Shown: in pieces, positions 10,417 through 19,604 of the stretch | Position numbering within the stretch: the stretch's first letter is position 1 | Layout: each line of letters begins with the position of its first letter | NCBI RefSeq assembly: GCF_020283565.1 | Contig: NC_060063.1 | Location: 50,087,726 to 50,151,725, forward strand | Origin: Trifolium pratense | Taxonomy: Eukaryota > Streptophyta > Magnoliopsida > Fabales > Fabaceae | DNA length: 64,000 bases | Reading direction: 5' to 3' | Position numbers and translations under genes: made by a program | Notes under the pieces: model-generated | What the model was told of the DNA's origin: nothing | The model's input: the letters and a program-made list of their open reading frames with translations, nothing else | Database searches by the model: none

Positions 10417-13065
10417 ATGGCTGGTTCTTCATCTTCTTCAACAACAAAGATTCCTCCGTTCATGTTTAGAAATCTTCAAATCGTTGGGAACAAAATGGAG
10501 TTTCCAGAATCTGAACTCATCTTTCTCTCTGAGAAGATGATAGACTTTGATAGTTTGAAGGCAAATGGGTTCGATGTGAAACAGTACTTCTCCACTCAAG
10601 GTTGGGATAAGTATTTCAACATGCTTAATGGTCCTATTTACCCAGATCTCTTGAAGAAATTCTGGATGAAAGCTAAGGTTTTTGATAAGGCTGAAGCTAA
10701 GCAGGAAGAACTTGCTGCTATTGAAAGAGATCCTAGTTTAAAAGGTAAATCTAGGAAAGAAATGGGTTTACTGGAATTTACTGGAAAACAGATTAGGTCA
10801 AATATCTGTGGTATGAATTTGGCTTTCTCTCCTATTCATTTCAACGCTTTGCTTGGTTTGGATAACTCTGGGATAGAGTTAGATGTTTTTGAGAAGGACA
10901 CAAGGTACAGAGATGATCTTCTGGCTCTGATATGTACAGATCTGAAACTGAAGGGTAAAGTCAAGGGTTTGACTGATGTCTGCAGAGTGCTATTCAAGAT
11001 CATTCTAGCTGCTATCAGTCCAAGAGTTGGTGGTACTGATACAATCTCCTGGACTCATCATCATCTGATCTACTTCCTTCTGAAAGGAACGAAAGTGAAT
11101 CTGGGAGAATACTTTTTTGAAAGGATTTGTGAAGCAATCTTTTCAAGCAAATCTCAGAGGAAAACAGCCATCGCTTATCCAAGATTACTCTCAGACCTTC
11201 TTTATCAAGGTCATGTTGTTCAGAATCTGAAGAAGTTCCATCCAAAACTTGTGGAAAAGAAGTTCACTCCTGAGATTCTGAATGCAAGTTTTCTAACCAA
11301 GATGCGCATCATCTCATCAAAGTTGGTTCAACCTCCACAAGAGTTTACAGCCAGTCTTGAAGATCGTCTGTATGTAGATGGGTATCCAGTAATCTCTGAA
11401 ATGGATGCTGAGCACATCATTCAAGATTATCTGGAAGTTCTTAGAAAAGAAGGGTATACTGTTGATAGGAGTATGGTCCCTCCAGCTCCTGTAAACATGT
11501 ATAATCCTAAGAGGAAACCTAAGAGGAAAGCTGAACAAGGAAAACCAGATCTTCTGGCTCAGAAGAAGGTTAAAGTAGAAGAAGCTGTTGCTGAGCAAAG
11601 AACGAAAAGGAAACATGAAGCTTTGTCTGGAAAAGCTGCTGCAACTTCATCAAAGAAGCCTATTGTTGTTGATGATGAAGAGGAAAGTGAAGATAGTGAC
11701 TCTTCTGAATCTCAGTCTGATTCAGAAACTGAGTCTGATGAGGAAACTCTGAGTACTAGGATGCATCAGAAACAAGTTCCTGATCCCAAAGGTAAATCTC
11801 CTAAGTACATCTTTAACGAAGCTGAAATTGGAATAGGGTTTACCAAACCTCTTAGAACTATTCTTCCCAACATTTCATCTTCTGATAACCCCCTTTCTGA
11901 ACTAGAAAAACACCTCAGCCCTGACCCCCTCAATAATCAGCCTCTTACTCATGAAACCCACAAATCTTCCTCACCTCCTAAACCAAAATCACCTCTACCT
12001 CAACCTCAATCACAAAAAGAATCACCTGACATTCCATCATCTGAACCTCAACCAAATAATCCTACCTCTGAACAAGCCTCTTCCACAAAACAACCAACCC
12101 CTGAACACAAATCTCCTGAACCAACCCCTGAACCTTCATATGAACACATTTATCCTGAATCAACATCTGACATCTCATCTTCTGAATCAACTCCTGAACC
12201 CAATCCTAATCCAAGTGTTGAGCATGCTTCTCCTGAACGCATTCATACTTGTGCCCCTGAACCTTCAGAAGCAGAAGTTGTCATCATTGACAACCCTGCT
12301 AATGAATCAACAAAACACTCTACCATTCCCAATATCTCACCCTCATCCTCTGACCCTTTTGGTAACCTCTCCAATCAGCTTTATGATGATTTACTTAGGT
12401 TATCACACATTCAGGACAGGTTTTTGGTGTGTCCCTCTGATGTTGATATGGAGGTGTCACTAATCAAAGCTAGAATCTGCAATGCTCTGGATGCTATGGG
12501 TGATGAAATCAAGACTGTGATTGGACAACGGGATTTGGATATGGTACATCTGCTGAAGGACAGCTTAGCAAGAGCTAGTTTGAAACGACTGACTGGGTTT
12601 AACCATGAAGAGCATGAGCGTGCTAAGCTGGCTGCTATTACTGCTACTGCAAGGCATATGTCTGTTTTTAAGGAATGCTGGGTGGATTCCAAGCTTTTCA
12701 AGAGCCTTGAGGATCAAAGGATTGAGAATGAACGTCTGGCTGAAGCTGCTGCAAGAATTGCTGAAGAAATCCCTGAGCTGAACCAAGAGGATGCTCCAGA
12801 TGCTGATATTCTGATGATTGATTATCCAGAGGAAGGTGAACCCTCCTCTGATAAAGGCAAGGCACCTTTGGTTGAAGAACAGGCACCTTTGGTTGTAGAT
12901 CAGCTGCAGATTCTTCAAGAAGCTCTGAGGGAACAACAAGAAGGTTTGGAAAGGCAAAGGACAGCTCACCTCAATTTGGAATCTAAAGTGGATGGTCTAG
13001 TTTCAAACGTGGGGTCTCTGAATGACAAATTTGACCAGCTCTTAGCCTTTCTCAAGAAACCTTAG
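10417..13065 (+). CDS. Sirevirus third gene, envelope-like protein (882 aa)
   Basis: The ATG at 10417 (MAGSSSSSTTKIPPFMF) is preferred over the first in-frame ATG upstream because it follows the CT-rich leader and has a good plant context (ATCATGGCT). The N-terminal 350 residues resemble the globular domain found in legume 'envelope-like' third ORFs of SIRE elements. A basic segment (KRKPKRKAEQ) follows, then an acidic Ser/Asp/Glu block, a long Pro/Ser/Glu region with repeated PEP motifs, and a C-terminal coiled coil (last 60 residues, with LQILQEALREQQEGLERQ). No signal peptide or clear membrane segment is seen, so a real envelope function is doubtful; the basic segment could be a nuclear signal. 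The frame is uninterrupted, unlike gag and pol of the same element. The role of this family is unproven. Confidence 0.85.
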   Translation: MAGSSSSSTTKIPPFMFRNLQIVGNKMEFPESELIFLSEKMIDFDSLKANGFDVKQYFSTQGWDKYFNMLNGPIYPDLLKKFWMKAKVFDKAEAKQEELAAIERDPSLKGKSRKEMGLLEFTGKQIRSNICGMNLAFSPIHFNALLGLDNSGIELDVFEKDTRYRDDLLALICTDLKLKGKVKGLTDVCRVLFKIILAAISPRVGGTDTISWTHHHLIYFLLKGTKVNLGEYFFERICEAIFSSKSQRKTAIAYPRLLSDLLYQGHVVQNLKKFHPKLVEKKFTPEILNASFLTKMRIISSKLVQPPQEFTASLEDRLYVDGYPVISEMDAEHIIQDYLEVLRKEGYTVDRSMVPPAPVNMYNPKRKPKRKAEQGKPDLLAQKKVKVEEAVAEQRTKRKHEALSGKAAATSSKKPIVVDDEEESEDSDSSESQSDSETESDEETLSTRMHQKQVPDPKGKSPKYIFNEAEIGIGFTKPLRTILPNISSSDNPLSELEKHLSPDPLNNQPLTHETHKSSSPPKPKSPLPQPQSQKESPDIPSSEPQPNNPTSEQASSTKQPTPEHKSPEPTPEPSYEHIYPESTSDISSSESTPEPNPNPSVEHASPERIHTCAPEPSEAEVVIIDNPANESTKHSTIPNISPSSSDPFGNLSNQLYDDLLRLSHIQDRFLVCPSDVDMEVSLIKARICNALDAMGDEIKTVIGQRDLDMVHLLKDSLARASLKRLTGFNHEEHERAKLAAITATARHMSVFKECWVDSKLFKSLEDQRIENERLAEAAARIAEEIPELNQEDAPDADILMIDYPEEGEPSSDKGKAPLVEEQAPLVVDQLQILQEALREQQEGLERQRTAHLNLESKVDGLVSNVGSLNDKFDQLLAFLKKP

Positions 13066-13236
13066 GATTCTATGCACCTTATGTCTTTTATGTTATTTAT
13101 CGTCAGAACAATTTTATTTTAAATTTTTCACTTATTTATTGGTTTGATATTTTTTTTTGGTTGTTGTGTGATGTTTACTTTTATTTTCTTTGATAAACAA
13201 GAACATAAGAACACAAGATGAATTTAAAAGAAAATT
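13066..13236. other. Short spacer between convergent envelope-like and antisense genes
   Basis: AT-rich sequence with several T runs and no ORF of note. It would hold the 3' untranslated ends of both convergent transcripts. Confidence 0.5.
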
Positions 13237-13242
13237 TTTATT
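13237..13242 (-). terminator. Candidate polyadenylation signal of antisense gene
   Basis: TTTATT on the + strand reads AATAAA on the minus strand. It lies about 50 bp past the stop codon of the antisense ORF, a normal distance for a plant gene. Confidence 0.5.
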
Positions 13243-13294
13243 AATGATCTAACAATGTTGAGTACATTAGTAAAAAGAAAAAGACGACCTAATC

Positions 13295-13603
13295 CTAGTC
13301 AGATGGATAATACTCAGAAGAAATCTCAGATTTCTCCTCAGCATCCTCTGATGATATTTCTATGGGATCTGGGTTCTGCTCTTCTTCTTCTTCTTCTTGT
13401 TCTTCTTCTGGAACATAGCCAGCCAAGAACTCAACATAGTCAGCATCATCTTCATTTTCTTCAGCTTCAGAATCTGATGAAATGATTATAATCTCAGCAT
13501 CTTGTGGTTTCTTGTTGTCTTCTTTATCTTTCTCATCTTTTTCGCGTTCTTCTTCTTCTTTCTTTCTCCGAAACTCTGCAATACGTGAACTAAATCTTCT
13601 CAT
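13295..13603 (-). CDS. Antisense ORF of the Sirevirus, small acidic protein (102 aa)
   Basis: The ORF lies on the strand opposite the element's genes, between the envelope-like stop and the polypurine tracts. It starts with a basic segment (MRRFSSRIAEFRRKK), then a Glu/Lys-rich helix-prone stretch, then EIIIISSDSEAEENEDD, which matches the pattern of a SUMO-interacting motif (hydrophobic core followed by Ser and acidic residues), and ends in a very acidic tail. A TATA box lies 73 bp upstream of its ATG and an AATAAA about 50 bp after its stop. No family is recognised. Low-complexity composition is a warning that it might be a chance ORF, but the surrounding signals argue for a gene. Confidence 0.55.
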   Translation of the reverse strand: MRRFSSRIAEFRRKKEEEEREKDEKDKEDNKKPQDAEIIIISSDSEAEENEDDADYVEFLAGYVPEEEQEEEEEEQNPDPIEISSEDAEEKSEISSEYYPSD

Positions 13604-13675
13604 TCTTCTTGATTCTTCTTGATATACTTGTTTATTTTTTTTCTTGTGTGAAGAATGTATGTTAACTTGTTCACC

Positions 13676-13682
13676 TTTTATA
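13676..13682 (-). promoter_or_regulatory. TATA box of the antisense ORF
   Basis: On the minus strand the sequence reads GGATTTATAAAAGG, a near-consensus plant TATA box. A start site about 30 bp downstream (near 13650) would give a 5' leader of about 45 nt before the ATG at 13603. Confidence 0.55.
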
Positions 13683-13796
13683 AATCCTTTAGCGCGTTGT
13701 TTTTTGTTTTTGAAATAAATTCACCTTTGTAACAACCACTCTTCTTCTCTGACTGTCTTGGTTATCTAATTTTTTTTTTACTTTTTTGATAATGAC

Positions 13797-14244
13797 AAAA
13801 GGGGGAGTAGTTACGCATTAATTGATAAGTGATAAGTTTCAAAGCTGAAACCACGCTCACGCTTTTATCCGTTAAGTTAAAAGTTTGTTTCTTTTAAGTT
13901 GTTTTACGTATCTCAATGTGGAGACTAAGTAAGTTGAAACTAAAATAAATTTCATAAGTAAGGATAAGTTAAGAGTGCAATTTTAACTTAGCCTTATGAG
14001 ACTTAGGGGGAGAGCTTGCAAACCTCTCACTCTGAAGAAAGATATGAAATTTGTTTTATTTCAAATTATCTTAATCTTATACTAAATTAAATTTTCATGG
14101 ATAAAACTTAAAGCTTAGGCTTTATGGAGTATCAATCTTAGGGGGAGCTTGCAAACCTCATAAACCTAAGAAAAACATGATAAGTTAATTTAACAACAAT
14201 TGTCAATTAATACTTATGTTTGTCATCATCAAAAAGGGGGAGAT
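13797..14244 (+). promoter_or_regulatory. Four polypurine tracts before the Sirevirus 3' LTR
   Basis: AAAAGGGGGAG (13797-13807), TAGGGGGAGAG (14004-14014), TAGGGGGAGC (14139-14148) and AAAAAGGGGGAGATT (14231-14244) are spread over 450 bp, the last abutting the LTR. The middle two share flanking sequence (CTTAGGGGGAG and GCTTGCAAACCTC), so they look like duplicated modules. Multiple tracts here are a known Sirevirus trait. Confidence 0.88.
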
Positions 14245-15400
14245 TGTTGGAACAAAATTGATTTAAAAATGTTTGCCCCTAAATCTATTAAGGTTTTGAT
14301 GATAACAAAGTATTAATAAACAATTGGAAGGACTAAAAATTTAATTTAAGTGTGCAGGACTTAGATTCAATTAAGCTCTGATTAAAGATCAGAAGATAAG
14401 GACTTCAGAAGTTTGTAAGCGTTCAGAAGATCATGAGACTCAGAAGTTGTAATCTTCAGACGATGAAGTCTTCAGAACTTCTTAAGGTCTAAGCTTCATC
14501 AAACTCTGATGATCTTCTTGACGTTTGTAAAGATTCTCTTTTGCAAGTCAACTCTTCTACCAATGAAGAAAAGGACCTTTCAAGCCTGATCAGAACAGCT
14601 AATCTCCTTTTGTCCGTCCTCTTTTGAGAACGTGGGTCATCAGTGGTGTTAGCTGAATAAGGAAAGTCTTCTCTGCAGTAGTCAAAGTACCTGAAACTCT
14701 TTCTTAGTTTTGGATACAACCAAACTGCATCAAGACAGGCTGCTTGAAGACAAAAGATTATCTACTTCAACGGTCTTCTTTGCAACGACTCTTTTCTAGT
14801 CATATATATACTAAAGGAATCAGTTGTAATCATATATATCAAGGATTATTAACACGCACGGACAAACTCTGAATTCCTCATACAAAGCTCTGAACCTCTG
14901 AACTGTGTTGTTGCACTTTTAGTTCAAATATTTAGTATTTGTTCTTCTAGGTTCTGATTAAGAGCTGTTGTATTCTTTCAATTACTTTATTATATCTAGT
15001 ACTTGAGGTAACTTAAGCTTGTGTGCTTAAGTGTGAAGTCTTAAGCTTGTGTGCTTAAGCATTGTTGAGAAGTCTCTTGCTTGTGTGCTTGAGCATTGTT
15101 GAGAAGTCTCTTGCTTGTGTGCTTGAGCATTGTTGAGAAGTCTCTTGCTTGTGTGCTTGAGCAGTTGTAATCTTGTGTGATTATAGTGAAATCCCTTGGA
15201 AGTGCAAGGGGACTGGACTACTCTCGTTTTGTGAGAGGAACCAGTATAAATTGCTTGTGTGATCTCTCTCTCTCTCTTAACTTGTTTTATTGTGTTATTT
15301 ATCCGCTGCTGTTGAAGTTAAGTTAAGAACTTGAAAAAGTTTTAAACTTGACTAAAACACAATTCAACCCCCCCCCCCTTCTTGTGTTTTCACACCTTCA
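14245..15400 (+). repeat. Sirevirus LTR, second copy (1156 bp)
   Basis: Same boundaries as the LTR at 3176, TGTTGG to CTTCA. The 8-bp length difference is accounted for by the poly-C tract (11 instead of 19). Two substitutions were found by eye, at about 14355 and 14614. It is followed by another PBS and gag instead of host sequence. Confidence 0.93.
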
Positions 15401-15402
15401 AT

Positions 15403-15421
15403 TGGTATCTAGAGCTCTGGT
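15403..15421 (+). promoter_or_regulatory. Primer binding site, Sirevirus, second copy
   Basis: Same TGGTATCTAGAGCTCTGG as at 4342, two bases after the LTR. Its presence after the second LTR shows that the LTR is followed by internal sequence of a second unit. Confidence 0.8.
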
Positions 15422-15470
15422 CTGTTACTTTCACTTAACAGTGAGACAGTAAAGATCTTGTGAGAACACT

Positions 15471-16856
15471 ATGTCTGGAGGAGACGATAGTAGCACTAGA
15501 ACAACCGGTGAAGCCGGTGATGCCAATGGTGCTGGTGGTGGTCCTAGAAATGCTTTTGGTTTTGACTACTTAAGTAATGAATCACATGAACATAGTGGCA
15601 ATAGGAAAGCCCCTATATTCAATGGTGATGCATCATTATTTGAGTGGTGGAAGGAAAGACTGTATAGCAATATTACTGCTATTGATCATGAGTTGTGGGA
15701 TTTGGTTGAGCTGGGAGTAACTTTTGAAAACTTAAATGAACATGGAAGATTGTCCATTGAGCATAGAAAGTTACTCACACCAGTTAACTTAAAAACCTAC
15801 ACTAAGCATCATAGAGTAAAGGACATTGTTGTTGGTGCTATTAGACATGAGGATTATGTCAGAATAGAAGACAAGTCTACTGCTAAATCTATCTTTGATT
15901 CTATGTGTGCTACCTATGATGGTAATGAAAAGGTTCAAGAGGCTAAGGCTAGTCTCTTGATAAGGCAATATGAACTATTCACTATGCAACAAGATGAAAA
16001 CATTGAAACTATGTTTACAAGGTTTCAAATCCTTGTATCTGGTCTTAAAGCTCGTAAGAGAAGTTATTCCACCTATGACCATGTTCAGAAGATTCTGAGA
16101 AGTCTTCCTATTGCTTGGAGACCTAAGGTCACTGCAATAAAAGAAGCTCAAAATCTCAAGACTCTGAGTCTTGAGGCTCTGATAAGCAATCTCAGAAGCC
16201 ATGAGATGGTTCTGAATGCTGATTCAGAAGCTAAGAAGAAGTCCAAGTCTGTGGCTTTACAGTCAACTAGGACTCCTTCTAAAGCTCTTAAGACTCAGCT
16301 TCTTGACTTTGAGGAGGAATCTTCTGCAGATGGTCAAGAGGAGGAAATGGGTGAAGATGAGTTTGCTTTATTCACCAAGTTTCAGCAATGGAACAGATTT
16401 AACAAAAGAAATTTCAGAGGTAACAGCTCCAGAAACTTTGTCAGCAAAAAGGATGATCAGAAGAACTGCTTCAACTGTAAGAAGCCAGGACACTTTATTG
16501 TTGACTGTCCAGAAATGTCTGCCAAAGACAAAAACAAAAGATACAGCTCAAAGAAGCAACAATTTAAGAGCAAATTGAAAAAGAGTCTGATGGCTACTTT
16601 TGAAGAGCTATCATCTGAGGAAGAAGTTGAGGAAGAGGAAGAGGCAAATCTAGCCCTGATGGCTTCAACTGACTCAGATGCAGACTCAGAGGATGAATCA
16701 GAATCAGATTCAGAAGTAACAGATGAGGTATTTTCTGACTGTTCTAAATCTCAACTTATAACTGCACTTAACAAGGTCATTGAGAAACATCTCAGAGTGT
16801 TAAGTAAACAAAAAGTTTTACAAGAAAAGCTTAACACTCTGACTGAACAAGCATAA
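15471..16856 (+). CDS. gag: gag, Sirevirus, second copy, intact (461 aa)
   Basis: An uninterrupted Gag: Gly-rich N-terminus (about residues 1-35), a helical capsid-like region typical of copia Gag (about 45-270) and one CX2CX4HX4C zinc knuckle (CFNCKKPGHFIVDC, about 332-345). A basic patch, a strongly acidic Ser/Glu region and a short C-terminal helix follow. It has the 7 nt missing from the first copy. It could supply Gag in trans to the first copy's RNA, but its own downstream sequence ends 23 bp after the stop, so it lacks pol and a 3' LTR and depends on the LTR at 14245 for expression. That it is expressed is inference. Confidence 0.9.
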   Translation: MSGGDDSSTRTTGEAGDANGAGGGPRNAFGFDYLSNESHEHSGNRKAPIFNGDASLFEWWKERLYSNITAIDHELWDLVELGVTFENLNEHGRLSIEHRKLLTPVNLKTYTKHHRVKDIVVGAIRHEDYVRIEDKSTAKSIFDSMCATYDGNEKVQEAKASLLIRQYELFTMQQDENIETMFTRFQILVSGLKARKRSYSTYDHVQKILRSLPIAWRPKVTAIKEAQNLKTLSLEALISNLRSHEMVLNADSEAKKKSKSVALQSTRTPSKALKTQLLDFEEESSADGQEEEMGEDEFALFTKFQQWNRFNKRNFRGNSSRNFVSKKDDQKNCFNCKKPGHFIVDCPEMSAKDKNKRYSSKKQQFKSKLKKSLMATFEELSSEEEVEEEEEANLALMASTDSDADSEDESESDSEVTDEVFSDCSKSQLITALNKVIEKHLRVLSKQKVLQEKLNTLTEQA

Positions 16857-16886
16857 CATTTTCAAGGTCTGTATCAAGAAAACTCC
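16857..16886. other. Junction of truncated Sirevirus with array leader
   Basis: The Sirevirus tail (as at 5789-5812) runs into array leader. Both parents contain AAACTC at the breakpoint and one extra A is present, which indicates microhomology-mediated joining. About 70 bp of leader present in other units is missing here. Confidence 0.8.
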
Positions 16887-18107
16887 TTTCCAATTGTATC
16901 TCATACAACTCTCACATCCTTTCCGTTGGGTGAATAACACTTATTCTAATCCATCATATGGATTAACCCAACACTTGCTTCTAAAATCATATAATCATAT
17001 TATATTTCTTTTAGTTAAGTTAGACCCAATGAATAACAATCGGGTAAACTGGTTACCTCACCGCAACTTATCAATATAGACAATGCACTTTACGTTGGCA
17101 ACACCTACATTGATCGATATTGATCTTGAAGGGTGCTATTCTTTGGAAAGCATAAAACTTAATATAGATTCTTTTGAGGGTTTTTATTTAATTAGATCTC
17201 ACCTCACCACGCCTTACATATAATAACGTCACTCCAATCATAACATGCATCAACATACATAATATAATAAAATGATATGGTTATGGCCCCTTGCGAAATT
17301 TTGTTCCCTCAAGCCAATGAGAGAACCTATGCTATTCCTAAGAACGATCTATGCTTCTCCAAGTTAGATCTCCATGGCTGTCCTTCCTGTCCTGTTTACT
17401 AATCTTATATTACATTACTATAAGAATACTCGCGTTACATGCGAGGGAGTATGAGATGAGAAGAGAATTACATTAAGAGATATAAGAGAGGCACGACACG
17501 CAGGCCGTATTTAAAATCCCAAACAAAACAAAATAAAAGGACTAAGGCCATAACCATTCATCATGCAATTCAATAACAACAAACACATAGTTATTATCAT
17601 TAATTTAGCCCAATTAATAAAATACCATGATTGATCACTTTAATGAGCACAACACTTGTACTCTGTTTCAGGATACAAACCCTAACTGCATCAACGTTTG
17701 ACGCTCGGATATGAACCCTAGCCGTTTCTGTTTTCATAACAATATAACACTTACATTGTTATGAACCCTAAAACAACGGTCATACATCAAAACGTTTCAG
17801 GACTGCTAGTTCTAGATGAACGATCGGATATATGATGCGTCACCATAAACGGTTCCGAAGCTCACGCTCACAATCATCCAAATTAAACGCCAATCACTTA
17901 AACATTCGAATGGATGACACGATCAGTGTATCACATACACCGACGCGTCGTATCAGAATTATATATCACATATATATTTTAAAACCGATCAATCAAATTT
18001 TATTAATCCTTGTTATTATTATTATTAATACCGATTCAAAACCATATTAATAAAACAGTAATAAGCAACAAACCGATTCATGGTTTCACAAGTGGCTTTG
18101 ATACCAC
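16880..18107 (-). repeat. Array leader of unit 1, without gag fragment
   Basis: Matches the leaders at 27893-29355 and elsewhere, from AACTCCTTTCC up to the PBS at about 18092-18107. The part that would carry gag is lost to the Sirevirus and left Angela insertions. Short ORFs here recur in every unit and carry no recognisable domain. Confidence 0.88.
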
Positions 18108-18279
18108 TTGAGGAAAATCGTATGTAAAACAGAGTGTAAAACGCAGCGGAAATTAAAATTTTCCTACGATGGATCCTTGAGAATGGACATGATCAGGGTT
18201 TCGGTTATTACCATTGAAGAACAATTCCTCGATTCTGAATTGATCACAAGGACCGAACGATCGCAGCACCTCTAGCCAG
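18108..18279 (-). repeat. Array LTR1, terminal part (split by insertion)
   Basis: The last 172 bp of LTR1 on the minus strand, next to the PBS. It ends TCAA on that strand, as LTR2 and LTR3 do, where LTR4 has TTCA. The sequence resumes at 26475 after the nested full-length copy; GCCAG at 18275-18279 is one copy of the target duplication. Confidence 0.92.
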
Positions 18280-19588
18280 TGTTGGTGTAAGCCCTAGAGG
18301 CCAATTATCTATAATTGAATAATAAATGTATTGAATAATTTACTTATCAAATAAAAGGCTTTTTCTTTATTAATTTTATATATGTTAAAATGATAAAGTC
18401 CCTAGAATAGTCAGTTCACTTATGGAACGTTAAGTATGACTTAATCGTGAGATTCCATTAAATATAAGAACACTATTCTTAAACATATCCATAGTCAAGT
18501 TTTATTGTGAAATGGGATAACGATAAAGCATAAAGACTATTATGTTGGTAGACTGATGATCATATCTCACTGATCATGGATAATGAGTTATCAAGTCTTC
18601 ACATAGATATAAATGTTAAGGGTAACTTTATATCGGATTGACCCACCATGAGAATACTACATAGAGTGTTATGAAATGTCATAAGTTTTCTCATAGTGAT
18701 AAAAGGTGTATTCCACCCTTCGACCTGAAACCACTATGTACCCTAGATGCAGGAGTGTAATACCTTGTTGTCATTCAAACGTTATCCGTAACTGGATAAT
18801 TATAAAGATGGTTGATGGGTATCCCACGAATCATGCTGAGGGACATGAGTGACCTAGATGGAATTTGTCCCTCCTACATAACGGGAGATATGTCTATGGG
18901 CCCAATATTGAACTAGACAAGGATGACATACTATGCCTTGTGTTCAATATAGACATGAGGACAAAAGGGTAATTGTGCACAAGATATTTATCACGGAAAG
19001 GTTAGTCAGATCACGTGACATTCCTATGACTTGGGTAACAGTGATGTGTTGCTAGATACCGCTCACTGTTTATAATATTACGATTAATATTATTGCCAAC
19101 GTCATAAGAACCTACAGGGTCACACACATAAGGACAGTTAAGAAGGGAAAAATAAGTAAGACTTATTGTGGGGGTGCAGTTAGTGAAAAACGGTTATTGG
19201 GCTTGAGAAGCCCAATTTCGTGTAAACTAAAGACCTCATAAGAAACTCTATAAATAGAGCCTTATGAAGTTCAGAAGTTACACTTTTGAAACCCTAACTG
19301 AGTTTAGAAAAATTCTGAATTTATCTAAACCCTAAACCGCACAAAATTCCCTCATCCTTCATCCAAGAACAGCTAGCACTGTGAGATCGAAGGTTCCTGT
19401 TCGTGTGGACTAAGTGGAGGTGCTGCGAGTGCGGTGCTTGTGATCGATAAAGGCGGCCACAGATTTGTTCTTCAAAGGTAATATTCTAGACCTGATCATG
19501 CTCATTCACAAGAATCCATTGATGGGAAATCGTAATCTTAAAATTCCGCTGCGTTTATAAAAGTGTTTCATAAAACGATTTTCCAACA
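18280..19588 (+). repeat. 5' LTR of full-length Angela copy (1309 bp)
   Basis: TGTTGGTGTAAGCCCTAGAG to TTCCAACA. The TATA box TATAAATA is at 19249-19256. The LTR start resembles the BARE1/Angela group. Confidence 0.96.
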
Positions 19589-19589
19589 G

Positions 19590-19604
19590 TGGTATCAGAG
19601 CCAC
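19590..19604 (+). promoter_or_regulatory. Primer binding site, Angela
   Basis: TGGTATCAGAGCCAC, complementary to the 3' end of initiator methionine tRNA, one base after the 5' LTR. Confidence 0.93.

Larger units (their letters stand above)
3176..16879 (+). mobile_element. Sirevirus (SIRE/Maximus) Ty1/copia with tandem LTR-gag extension
   Basis: The order is LTR (3176-4339), PBS, gag, linker, pol, envelope-like gene, antisense ORF, four polypurine tracts, LTR (14245-15400), PBS and a second gag ending at the junction near 16880. A third gene after pol and repeated polypurine tracts are established marks of Sireviruses. By eye the LTRs differ by two substitutions and by a poly-C tract (19 versus 11), so the insertion is young. 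The element has no target duplication on the right because its end is missing and about 70 bp of the target leader were lost. Confidence 0.93.

Noticed and set aside
11951..12463. 170-codon ORF in another frame of the envelope-like gene
   Set aside because: It arises from the Pro/Ser/Glu repeat region read out of frame (Leu/Asn/Pro-rich) and has no start signals.
16894..17079. 61-codon ORF repeated at 28142, 31192 and 34085
   Set aside because: Leader sequence read in antisense; same reason as the 72-codon ORF.
17832..18050. 72-codon + strand ORF repeated in each array leader
   Set aside because: It is antisense to the element, low in complexity, and conserved only because the units are recent duplicates.
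19590..19604. tRNA gene fragment
   Set aside because: The match to initiator tRNA is only the complement of its 3' end and sits directly after an LTR; it is a primer binding site.
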